A stretch of DNA of 9,664 bases. It comes from Phenylobacterium sp. GTDB lineage: Bacteria; Pseudomonadota; Alphaproteobacteria; Caulobacterales; Caulobacteraceae. The translations under genes and the position numbers were made by a program. The stretch's first letter is position 1, and every line of letters begins with the position of its first letter. Shown in pieces: positions 1 to 5,573 of this stretch. The notes beneath the pieces were generated by a model. It had not been told where the DNA came from. It was given only the letters and a program-made list of their open reading frames with translations, and ran no database searches. The stretch lies in the NCBI GenBank assembly GCA_028290925.1, contig JAQGIX010000014.1:1-9664 (forward strand), given 5' to 3'.

Positions 1-386
1 AGGTCTTCGGATTCCAGGCGCTCGTCGAGCCGCTGGAAGACGTCGAGTTGTTCGTCGTCTTCCACCTCGTCCCAGATCAGCGCCTCGACGGCGCCGCGGA
101 CGCGGGCCTTGCGGGCCGCCACGCGCCTGGCGGTGATCTCGTCGGCGCGGGCTTCGTCGAGGCGGTCCTCGCGCCTGGCGTCGCGCCGCAGCTTGGCTTC
201 GAGGGCCAGGGTCTGGCGCAGCGCGCGGCCCATGCGGTGGAAGGCGAGGCTCAGCGCCTGCTTCTGCTCAGGGGCCTCGGCGGCCAGCGCGCAGGCCTGC
301 AGGTCCTCGGCCAGGCTGGCCGCCTGCTCCGCGAAGCGGGTCAGGAGCCGGCCGTGCCGCTCCATCATCTCGGCGTCGCTGTCCAT
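1..386 (-). CDS. Conserved hypothetical coiled-coil protein, probable SOS gene (3' part outside window)
   Basis: An open minus-strand frame of 128 codons runs from an ATG at 386 off the left edge without a stop. I recognise no named domain. The protein is rich in Glu, Arg, Ala and Leu and looks helical and cytosolic. It begins MDSDAEMMERHGRLL; a segment around residues 55-75 (FHRMGRALRQTLALEAKL) recalls a class of uncharacterised alphaproteobacterial proteins. An Arg/Ala-rich basic stretch at about residues 75-100 precedes an acidic stretch (EVEDDEQLDVFQRLDERLE). There is no signal peptide or membrane segment. The start was chosen because a LexA box ends one base upstream of it and no Shine-Dalgarno fits, which suggests a leaderless message. 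ATG codons at residues 7 and 8 are alternative starts. The frame's codon pattern is coherent, whereas the overlapping plus-strand frames give low-complexity peptides. Function is unknown; control by DNA damage is inferred only from the operator. Confidence 0.75.
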   Translation of the reverse strand, partial: MDSDAEMMERHGRLLTRFAEQAASLAEDLQACALAAEAPEQKQALSLAFHRMGRALRQTLALEAKLRRDARREDRLDEARADEITARRVAARKARVRGAVEALIWDEVEDDEQLDVFQRLDERLESED

Positions 387-387
387 A

Positions 388-402
388 GAACAAAAGAAGA
401 AC
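388..402 (-). promoter_or_regulatory. LexA (SOS) operator, GTTC-N7-GTTC
   Basis: On the minus strand the sequence reads GTTC, seven bases (TTCTTTT), GTTC. This is a perfect match to the direct-repeat LexA box of alphaproteobacteria. It ends one base before the ATG at 386, so bound LexA would cover the -10 region and the start of the message. A full match to eight fixed bases at such a position is unlikely by chance, but binding is inferred. Confidence 0.7.
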
Positions 403-423
403 ACATAAACGGCCTGAGGTCAA
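388..423 (-). promoter_or_regulatory. Candidate promoter of the SOS-type hypothetical gene
   Basis: On the minus strand TTGACC at 423-418 is a good -35 element. Normal spacing places the transcription start at about 386-388, which is the ATG itself, so the message would be leaderless. No clear -10 hexamer is visible; the region is T-rich and overlaps the LexA box. Caulobacter-type promoters often have weak -10 elements. Confidence 0.35.
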
Positions 424-511
424 GGAATTTCGTGATTCTGGTTCCCGCTTTTTCGCCGGCGAAGCGGCCAGAGGGGGCAAGCCAAGCGCACTGCAAGCGC
501 TCGCCCCTCCC

Positions 512-555
512 ACCATCCGCTCTTCCGCCCGCCTGTGCGGGCGTCGGCGGATGGT
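512..555. repeat. Intergenic palindromic repeat with two-tier hairpin
   Basis: The outer arms ACCATCCGC (512-520) and GCGGATGGT (547-555) are perfectly complementary. The inner arms CGCCCGC (526-532) and GCGGGCG (537-543) close a 4-base loop. A stretch of 27 bases here matches the reverse complement of the repeat half at about 4918-4945 inside ygfZ at roughly 20 positions by eye, so both probably belong to one dispersed palindromic family. It lies between two divergent genes and shows no sign of coding. Confidence 0.6.
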
Positions 556-562
556 CCCCCCT

Positions 563-577
563 CCCCGCTGCGCGGGG
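563..577. repeat. Short GC hairpin next to the intergenic repeat
   Basis: CCCCGC (563-568) and GCGGGG (572-577) pair perfectly around a 3-base loop. It directly follows the larger palindrome at 512-555 and may be part of the same repeat unit. No T-run follows on either strand, so it is not a convincing terminator. Confidence 0.4.
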
Positions 578-610
578 CGGGCAATGGGCCGCCAGGGGAT
601 CGCAGGGCTC

Positions 611-637
611 GACGAGGTGGGCGGCGATAGCCTCGTC
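611..637. repeat. Inverted repeat GACGAGG / CCTCGTC
   Basis: Two perfect 7-base arms (611-617 and 631-637) flank 13 bases in the gap between the SOS-type gene and the RTX gene. It could be an operator or a repeat fragment. The rest of the 387-787 gap shows only the other repeats and the candidate promoter described separately; I see no gene in it. Confidence 0.3.
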
Positions 638-683
638 GGCGGGCATGGGGAGTCGGACGCTACGGTCAAGTTTCCTGCACGAA

Positions 684-725
684 TACAATAGCTTACGGCA
701 AAGCTTCGCCATGTTTTCGCCGTAA
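684..725 (+). promoter_or_regulatory. Candidate promoter and 5' hairpin of the RTX gene
   Basis: TACAAT at 684-689 is a good -10 element, though no clear -35 stands in front of it. Transcription would start near 696. There an inverted repeat TTACGGC (693-699) / GCCGTAA (719-725) can form a stem, extended inward by AAAGC pairing with GTTTT after one bulged base. The structure could be an operator for a dimeric regulator or a hairpin at the 5' end of the message. Both readings are inference. Confidence 0.35.
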
Positions 726-787
726 TGGAGCCATAGTCCGGACTCCGCTGAGGGCGTTCCGCGCCCGTTCCGAGGTGGACAGGCGCG

Positions 788-2173
788 ATGACCGATTTCG
801 TGGGCACGGCGGGCAACGACGCCATCACGGGTAGCCCGGGCGACGATTCCATCCAGGGGCTGGCCGGCGACGACAAGCTCTGGGGCGAGGGCGGCAATGA
901 CACGCTGTCGGGCGGCGCCGGCGCCGACACCTTGATCGGCGGCGCGGGCGGCAACCTGCTGGACGGCGGCGACGGTCGCGACTGGGTGGACTATTCCAAC
1001 GAGGTCAACCCGATCAAGGCCAATCTGGCGACCGGCCAGATCGACCACGGCTCCGGCACGGATACGATCACCAACATCGAGGTGGTGAACCTCGGCTACT
1101 ACAACGACACGCTCACCGGCTCCGACGGCCGCGACCTGATCTACGCCAACCACGGCGACGACTCGGTGGACGGCGGCGCCGGCAACGACTTCATCGACGG
1201 CGGCGGCGGGATCAACACCCTGCACGGCGGGGCCGGCGACGACTACATCACGGCCCAGGTCGATATCTCCAACGGCCAAGCCATCGGCACGAGCGGCGTC
1301 AACGAGATGTACGGCGACGACGGCGCCGACGTCATCGTGCCGACGGTCTATGGCGGCCTGGCCGACGGCGGCGCGGGCCGCGATCGGCTCGACCTCAGCT
1401 ATGTCGGTTCCGGGAAGGTCACCCTGGACCTGACCCGCAGCGACCAGCAGATCGTGTTCGCCCCCTACGGGCCCGGCCTGATCGTCCGCAACATCGAGGA
1501 CGTGACCGGCTCGCAACTCGGGTCGAACGTCATCACCGGCGACGCCAACGACAACCGGCTGGAGGGCGGCGGCCATAACGACACCCTGATGGGCGGCGCC
1601 GGGGCCGACACCCTGGTGGAGAGCGCCGGCTCCAATTACCTGCGCGGCGACGACGGCGCCGACAGCATCCAGGGCGGCTCGGGCTTCGACGACATCAACG
1701 GCAACAAGGGCGATGACACCATCGACGGCGGCACGGGCGGCGGCGACTGGCTGGTGGGCGGCCAGGGCAACGACCTGATCACCTCCCACCACAGCGACGA
1801 CATCCTCTACGGCAATCTCGGCAACGACACGCTGCAGGGCGGCGACGGAAATGAGATCATCCGCGGCGGCCAGGGCGACGACGTCCTGAACGGCGGCGCC
1901 GGCAATGACTGGCTCTCCGGGGACCGCGGCGCCGACACCATCACCGGCGGGGCCGGGGCGGACACCGTCCACACCTTCTCTGGCGCCGGCATCGACAGGG
2001 TGACCGACTTCAACAGTTCGGAAGGCGACCGGGTGCAAGTGGACCCGGGCACGGCCTACACGGTCAGCCAGGTGGGGGCGGACACGGTGATCGACATGGG
2101 CAATGGCGACCAGATGATCCTGGCCGGCGTGCAGGCGAACACGCTTCCGCCCGGCTGGATCTTCGGCGCCTGA
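788..2173 (+). CDS. RTX calcium-binding nonapeptide-repeat protein, probably type I secreted
   Basis: The 461-residue protein is built almost wholly of GGxGxDxxx-type nonapeptide repeats, for example GGAGNDFIDGG and GGQGDDVLNGG. Each pair of turns in this family binds Ca2+ and forms a parallel beta roll. Repeat blocks lie at about residues 6-72, 105-150 and 245-400, separated by beta-rich spacers with IxNIExV-type linkers. The end resembles the serralysin-type C-terminal domain: a DRVTDFNSSEGDRV motif at about 405-418, then a hydrophobic tail. There is no N-terminal signal peptide, as expected for export through a type I (ABC/MFP/TolC) system with a C-terminal signal. No protease, lipase or other catalytic domain is seen and no transporter is nearby. 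A Shine-Dalgarno-like GAGGTGG lies about ten bases before the ATG. Its role may be structural, adhesive or as a surface or matrix protein; that is open. Confidence 0.88.
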   Translation: MTDFVGTAGNDAITGSPGDDSIQGLAGDDKLWGEGGNDTLSGGAGADTLIGGAGGNLLDGGDGRDWVDYSNEVNPIKANLATGQIDHGSGTDTITNIEVVNLGYYNDTLTGSDGRDLIYANHGDDSVDGGAGNDFIDGGGGINTLHGGAGDDYITAQVDISNGQAIGTSGVNEMYGDDGADVIVPTVYGGLADGGAGRDRLDLSYVGSGKVTLDLTRSDQQIVFAPYGPGLIVRNIEDVTGSQLGSNVITGDANDNRLEGGGHNDTLMGGAGADTLVESAGSNYLRGDDGADSIQGGSGFDDINGNKGDDTIDGGTGGGDWLVGGQGNDLITSHHSDDILYGNLGNDTLQGGDGNEIIRGGQGDDVLNGGAGNDWLSGDRGADTITGGAGADTVHTFSGAGIDRVTDFNSSEGDRVQVDPGTAYTVSQVGADTVIDMGNGDQMILAGVQANTLPPGWIFGA

Positions 2174-2185
2174 GAGGGGTCTCAG
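2170..2185. terminator. Hairpin formed by two convergent stop codons
   Basis: CTGAGA (2170-2175) and TCTCAG (2180-2185) pair around GGGG. The stem contains the TGA of the RTX gene on one strand and the TGA of the amidohydrolase on the other. It could act as a weak bidirectional terminator between the convergent genes. No T-run follows and the stem is only 6 bp. Confidence 0.3.
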
Positions 2186-3516
2186 CCCGCCAGGGTCTCG
2201 GCGAAGCGCACCGGCTCGCCGCGGTGGGGGGCGATCACCTCGTCGTCGCGCATCACCACCGCGCCGCGGATGATGGTGGCCATGGGCCAGCCCTTGGCCT
2301 CCATGCCGACGAAGGGGGTCCAGGCGACGCGGCTGGCCATCTGGTCGTGGGCGAAGGTGCGGCGGGCCTTGAGGTCGACGATGGTCAGGTCCGCGTCGTA
2401 GCCCTTGGCCAGGCGGCCCTTGTCGGCCAGGCCGAACAGGCGGTTGGCGCCGTGGCTGGTCATGTCCACCAGCCGCTCCAGGGTCAGGCGGCCCTCCGCC
2501 ACGTGGGTCAGCATCACCGGCAGCAGGGTCTGCACGCCGGGCATGCCGGAGGGCGAGGCGGGATAGGGCCGGGCCTTCTCCTCCTGGGTGTGCGGCGCGT
2601 GGTCGGAGCCGATCACGTCGGCGACGCCGCTGGCGACGCCGGCCCAGAGGCCCGCCCGGTGCTCGGCGGTGCGGATCGGCGGGTTCATCTGGGCGTAGCC
2701 TTTCAGCCGCTCATAGGCCTCGGGCCCGGCCAGGGTGAGGTGCTGCGGGGTGACCTCCACCGAGGCGATGTCCTTGTGGGCGGCGAGGTATTCGATCTCG
2801 TCGCGGGTGGTGACGTGCAGCACGTGGATGCGCTTGCCGAGCGCGCGGGCGATGCGCACCAGCCGCTCGGTGGATTGGATGGCCGACTGGGCGTCGCGCA
2901 CCTCCGGATGGCTGGTCCAGTCGCCGGTGCGGGCCAGCGGCCGGCGATCGGCCAGGCGGTACTCGTCCTCGGAGTGGAAGGCCGCGCGGCGGTTGATGTG
3001 GCGCAGAATCTGCTCGATGCCCTCGTCGTCCTGCACCAGCAGGGAGCCGGTGGAGGCGCCCATGAACACCTTGACCCCGCAGCAGCCGGGCAGGCGCTCC
3101 AGCTCGCCCAGGAAGCGGGCGTTCTCGTGGGTGCCGCCCATGTAGAAGGCGTGGTCGCAGTGCATGCGGCCCTTGGCGCGGGAAAGCTTGTCGGCCAGCG
3201 CGTCGGCGTCGGTGGTGGTGGGCTCGGTGTTGGGCATCTCGAACACGGCGACGACGCCGCCGAGGACGGCCGCCCTGGAGCCGCTCTCCAGGTCTTCCTT
3301 CCACTCCATGCCGGGCTCACGGAAGTGGACCTGGGTGTCGATGACGCCGGGCAGGATGGTCAGGCCCTTGGCGTCGAAGGTCTCGCCGGCCGAGGCCTGG
3401 GAGAGGTCGCCGATGGCGGCGATCTTGCCGCCGCGCACGCCGATGTCGGCGGCGCCCCGCCCGGCGTGGTTGACCACCTCGCCGCCGCTGACGATCAGGT
3501 CGAAGGTCTCAGCCAT
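2182..3516 (-). CDS. Dihydroorotase-like cyclic amidohydrolase, second copy type (class I)
   Basis: The 444-residue cytosolic protein has the amidohydrolase TIM-barrel layout of class I dihydroorotases, which close carbamoyl-aspartate to dihydroorotate in pyrimidine synthesis. Visible motifs are IDTQVHFREPG (59-69), FEMPNT (92-97), the VKVFMGASTG region with Lys149 as likely carboxylated bridging ligand, HSED (His181), HVLH (His231/His234) and GSDHAPH (Asp305). The first His of the usual DxHxH metal motif is Gln62 here; only His64 remains. Gln variants of this motif do, from memory, occur in alphaproteobacterial proteins annotated as dihydroorotase, so this may be a paralogue with a changed metal site or substrate rather than the only PyrC. 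The start ATG overlaps the end of the upstream glycosyltransferase by 8 bases and has no Shine-Dalgarno, so translation is probably coupled. No other pyr gene is adjacent, so the symbol pyrC is withheld. Allantoinase or hydantoinase activity is an alternative. Confidence 0.85.
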   Translation of the reverse strand: MAETFDLIVSGGEVVNHAGRGAADIGVRGGKIAAIGDLSQASAGETFDAKGLTILPGVIDTQVHFREPGMEWKEDLESGSRAAVLGGVVAVFEMPNTEPTTTDADALADKLSRAKGRMHCDHAFYMGGTHENARFLGELERLPGCCGVKVFMGASTGSLLVQDDEGIEQILRHINRRAAFHSEDEYRLADRRPLARTGDWTSHPEVRDAQSAIQSTERLVRIARALGKRIHVLHVTTRDEIEYLAAHKDIASVEVTPQHLTLAGPEAYERLKGYAQMNPPIRTAEHRAGLWAGVASGVADVIGSDHAPHTQEEKARPYPASPSGMPGVQTLLPVMLTHVAEGRLTLERLVDMTSHGANRLFGLADKGRLAKGYDADLTIVDLKARRTFAHDQMASRVAWTPFVGMEAKGWPMATIIRGAVVMRDDEVIAPHRGEPVRFAETLAG

Positions 3517-4522
3517 TGGGGGTTTCAGCCATCGGGGTTTCAGGCATCGGCTTCTCGGTGTCCGCCAGGAGTTGCTCGGCGGCGCGGAGCACCGGCTCCA
3601 CGCCCAGGTCCATCATGTGGCACATGGCCTGGTTCAGGCGAGGGTCGATTTGCTGGATCTGCTCGAAGGTCTTCGTGCCGCGAACCGAACGGGCGTTGTC
3701 GCCCCAGGGGGCGTAGTGGCGCTCGTCGGAGGGGCCGAACAGGTCGAGCGTCGGGATCCCCGCCGCGGCGGCCAGGTGCATGGTCCCGGAATCGTTGCCG
3801 ATGAACAGGCGCGCGCGCTTCAGGCAGGCGTAGGCGGTGAGGAGGTCGACCTTGCCGGCGAGGTCGATCAGCTGGCCGCGCTGCACGACCTCCTTGAGGT
3901 CGCGGCCAAGGTTGGCCTGCTCGCGGCCGCCCAGCACCATCAGCCGGCCGTTCTCCAGCGGGGCGTCGTGGTTGCGCAGCAGGCGGATGGCCACCTGGCT
4001 GAACCGCTCCAGCGGCCAGGTCTTGCCGACCCAGTGGGCGGCGGGCGCGAGCGCCAGGATGGGCCCGGTCCCGGCGGTCAGCTCGTCGGCGTAGGCCTCG
4101 ATGGCCGGCGAGGTGAAGATGTGCGGCGGGGCGGGATCGTCCTCGATGCGCAGCACCCGGGCCGCCTCGAGCACCTTGTGGATCGGCGGGCCCGGCGGCC
4201 GGTGATAGACCGCGCGGCGCTTGGCGCTGAGGAAGCGCGATATGCCCGAGCCCCGCATGTCCACCACCAGGCCCCAGCGGCGTTTGCGGACCTTGCGCCA
4301 CAGGTCGAACCAGTGGCGGTCGTTCCTGGCCTTGGCGAAGACGATCAGCTCGTCGAGGTTGGGGACCTCGGTGAACAGGGGGGCGGCGAGCGGTCCGGCG
4401 ACGATGGTGAAGCTCGCCTGGGGGATCTCCTCGGCCAGCCGCTTGATCAGACCGGACGACAGGACCGCGTCGCCGATCCGCGTCGCGGTGATGAACAGAA
4501 TGGGGAAGGACCCTGACGCCAT
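3509..4522 (-). CDS. Glycosyltransferase family 9 protein (ADP-heptose:LPS heptosyltransferase type)
   Basis: The 337-residue protein has the two-domain GT-B layout of family 9. Near the N-terminus, ILFITATRIGDAVLSSG (8-24) carries Asp18 at the place of the catalytic base of WaaC/WaaF. The sugar-nucleotide domain has APAAHWVGKTWPLERF, and then FIGNDSGTMHLAAAAGIPT (240-258), the family hallmark. FGPSDERHYAPWG follows. Such enzymes add heptose or related sugars to lipopolysaccharide at the inner membrane's cytoplasmic face. Donor and acceptor here are not known, because no other LPS gene is in view. An upstream start at 4597 would add 25 unrelated residues and run into ygfZ. The ATG at 4522 is preferred because the family motif then starts at the usual distance and a TTATAC element sits just upstream. 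The C-terminal PMPETPMAETPNG arises from a small tandem repeat. It forms an operon with the amidohydrolase. Confidence 0.87.
   Translation of the reverse strand: MASGSFPILFITATRIGDAVLSSGLIKRLAEEIPQASFTIVAGPLAAPLFTEVPNLDELIVFAKARNDRHWFDLWRKVRKRRWGLVVDMRGSGISRFLSAKRRAVYHRPPGPPIHKVLEAARVLRIEDDPAPPHIFTSPAIEAYADELTAGTGPILALAPAAHWVGKTWPLERFSQVAIRLLRNHDAPLENGRLMVLGGREQANLGRDLKEVVQRGQLIDLAGKVDLLTAYACLKRARLFIGNDSGTMHLAAAAGIPTLDLFGPSDERHYAPWGDNARSVRGTKTFEQIQQIDPRLNQAMCHMMDLGVEPVLRAAEQLLADTEKPMPETPMAETPNG
3511..3548 (-). repeat. Small tandem repeat at the glycosyltransferase/amidohydrolase junction
   Basis: On the minus strand ATGCCTGAAACCCCG (3547-3533), ATGGCTGAAACCCCCA (3532-3517) and ATGGCTGAGACC (from 3516) are three near-identical units of 15, 16 and at least 12 bases. 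The first two are read as the end of the glycosyltransferase (MPETPMAETP). The third is the amidohydrolase start. The extra base in unit two moves the start into another frame. Confidence 0.65.
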
Positions 4523-4558
4523 GGGGCCTGTATAAGGCGCTTCGGCGCTGGCGCTCCA
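4523..4558 (-). promoter_or_regulatory. Candidate promoter of the glycosyltransferase operon
   Basis: On the minus strand TTATAC (4535-4530) fits a -10 element and would start transcription at about 4523, one base before the ATG at 4522, again giving an almost leaderless message. The -35 position, TGGAGC, is poor. The 61-base divergent gap 4523-4583 must also hold the ygfZ promoter, which I cannot locate. Confidence 0.3.
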
Positions 4559-4583
4559 CCCTTGCGTCCCCCAAATTGCAGCC

Positions 4584-5486
4584 ATGAGCGCCGCCATGAC
4601 CCCTGCGTCCCCGATCCATGCGGCCTTGGCGGACCGCGCCCTGATCGCCGTGGGCGGGCCCGACTGGCGCGATTTCCTGCAGAACCTGCTGACCCAGGAC
4701 GTCGAGGGCCTGGCGGCGGGCGAGGCGCGGTTCGCGGCCTTGCTGACTCCGCAGGGGCGGCTGCTCTACGACCTGTTCGTGGTCGGCCGCGAGGACGGCT
4801 GCTGGCTCGATGTGGCGGCCGAGCACCGGGCGGCGGTGATCCAGCGGCTGATGATCTATCGGCTGCGGGCCAAGGTGGAGATCGCGGCGGATGAGACCGC
4901 CGTCGCGGCTGTCTTCCCATCCGCCCGTCCCGGCGCAGGCGGGACTCCAGGCGACCCGTCCGCGCCCGCCGACCCAGCTTGGGCCCCCGCCGGCGCGGGG
5001 ATGAGCGGGGTTATGGTGCGCGATCCCCGGCTGCCGGAGCTGGGGTGGCGGGGCTATGGCGTCGAGGCGTCCGCCGACGGCGCCGCCTACGACGCCCACC
5101 GCCTGGCGCTCGGGGTTCCGGGCCCGGCGGACTGGGGCACGGACAAGACCTATCCGATCGAGGCCGACTTCGACCTGCTGAACGGCATCGACTTCCAGAA
5201 GGGCTGCTTCGTCGGCCAGGAGACCACCTCGCGCATGAAGCGGCGCGGCCAGGTGAAGAGCCGCATGCTGCCGATCGTCTTCGACGGCGCGCCGCCGGCG
5301 CCGGGATCGGAGATCCTGGCCGGGACGCTCAGGGCCGGCGAGGTGCTGTCGGGGATGCAGGACCGGGCCATGGCGGTGGTCCGGCTCGATCGGATCGCCG
5401 GGGCGGAGCTCGTGGTGGACGGGCGGCCGGTGCGCGTCGAACGGCCCGCCTGGTTCCCGCAGGCGCTCGGCGAAGACGCCGCCTAG
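4584..5486 (+). CDS. ygfZ: Folate-binding YgfZ-family protein (Fe-S cluster maintenance)
   Basis: The 300-residue protein matches the YgfZ/GcvT-like family, which binds tetrahydrofolate and supports assembly or repair of certain Fe-S enzymes in the cytosol. Supporting motifs are WRDFLQNLLTQDV (28-40), ALLTPQGRLLYDLFV (52-66), the DPRLPELGWRGYG segment (147-159), LLNGIDFQKGCFVGQE (198-213) with the family signature KGC-F-x-GQE at 206-213, and the SRM-RGQVKSR stretch after it. The tail VRLDRIAG matches the usual end of the family. Residues of about 112-142 (PSARPGAGG to AGAGMSG) are odd: they are Pro/Gly/Ala-rich and encoded by two palindromic repeat halves, inserted in frame at a presumed loop between the two family halves. 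The start at 4584 is one choice; an ATG four codons later is equal, as neither has a clear Shine-Dalgarno. It heads a plus-strand group with tag, a lipoprotein and rnhB. Confidence 0.88.
   Translation: MSAAMTPASPIHAALADRALIAVGGPDWRDFLQNLLTQDVEGLAAGEARFAALLTPQGRLLYDLFVVGREDGCWLDVAAEHRAAVIQRLMIYRLRAKVEIAADETAVAAVFPSARPGAGGTPGDPSAPADPAWAPAGAGMSGVMVRDPRLPELGWRGYGVEASADGAAYDAHRLALGVPGPADWGTDKTYPIEADFDLLNGIDFQKGCFVGQETTSRMKRRGQVKSRMLPIVFDGAPPAPGSEILAGTLRAGEVLSGMQDRAMAVVRLDRIAGAELVVDGRPVRVERPAWFPQALGEDAA
4918..5010. repeat. Palindromic repeat pair translated inside ygfZ
   Basis: The first half holds GTCCCG (4927-4932) and CGGGAC (4940-4945) around 7 bases. The second holds CCCCGC (4985-4990) and GCGGGG (4995-5000) around CGGC and is followed by ATGAGCGGGG. 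Both resemble the common CCCGCCTxCGCGGG-type dispersed palindromes of Caulobacter-group and related genomes. The first half is in inverted orientation to the second, with a GC-rich spacer between. All of it is in frame with ygfZ and without a stop, so it encodes about 30 extra residues. Boundaries are approximate. Confidence 0.65.
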
Positions 5487-5487
5487 G

Positions 5488-5518
5488 CGGCTGCGACAGT
5501 TGGAAGCCTTCGCAGCCG
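5488..5518 (+). terminator. Hairpin between ygfZ and tag
   Basis: CGGCTGCGA (5488-5496) and TCGCAGCCG (5510-5518) form a perfect 9-bp stem with a 13-base loop just after the ygfZ stop. No T-run follows, so it may only attenuate or protect the message. A perfect 10-base palindrome AAGCCGGCTT lies at 5528-5537. The 87-base gap suggests tag could have its own promoter, but none is clear. Confidence 0.35.
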
Positions 5519-5573
5519 GGGTTCACGAAGCCGGCTTGTGCTGAGGCGCCGGCTCGGCTGAAAGTCGCCGCCG

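Noticed and set aside
594..650. Possible short minus-strand peptide (from ATG at about 645) in the gap
   Set aside because: The frame runs straight into the palindromic repeats, has no ribosome binding site and no recognisable similarity. It is more likely repeat-flanking noise or a gene remnant.
434..745. Three GANTC sites (434, 650, 741) in the gap before the RTX gene, as a CcrM/GcrA-controlled promoter
   Set aside because: Between one and two sites are expected by chance in 400 bases, and none lies clearly at a promoter element, so methylation control is not supported.
365..2038. Long open minus-strand frame of 557 codons opposite the RTX gene
   Set aside because: Its Ala/Val/Asp/Gly-rich low-complexity product mirrors the GGxGxD repeats of the plus strand. 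It also overlaps the SOS-type gene start and the intergenic repeats. The plus-strand RTX reading is clearly the real one.
2224..3804. Open plus-strand frame of 526 codons opposite the amidohydrolase and glycosyltransferase
   Set aside because: The product is Gly/Ala/Val/His-rich without motifs, while the minus strand encodes two proteins with full family signatures. Long antisense frames are expected at this G+C content.
4523..4597. Upstream extension of the glycosyltransferase to an ATG at 4597
   Set aside because: The extra 25 residues do not resemble the family and the extension would overlap the ygfZ start. The TTATAC element supports the ATG at 4522.
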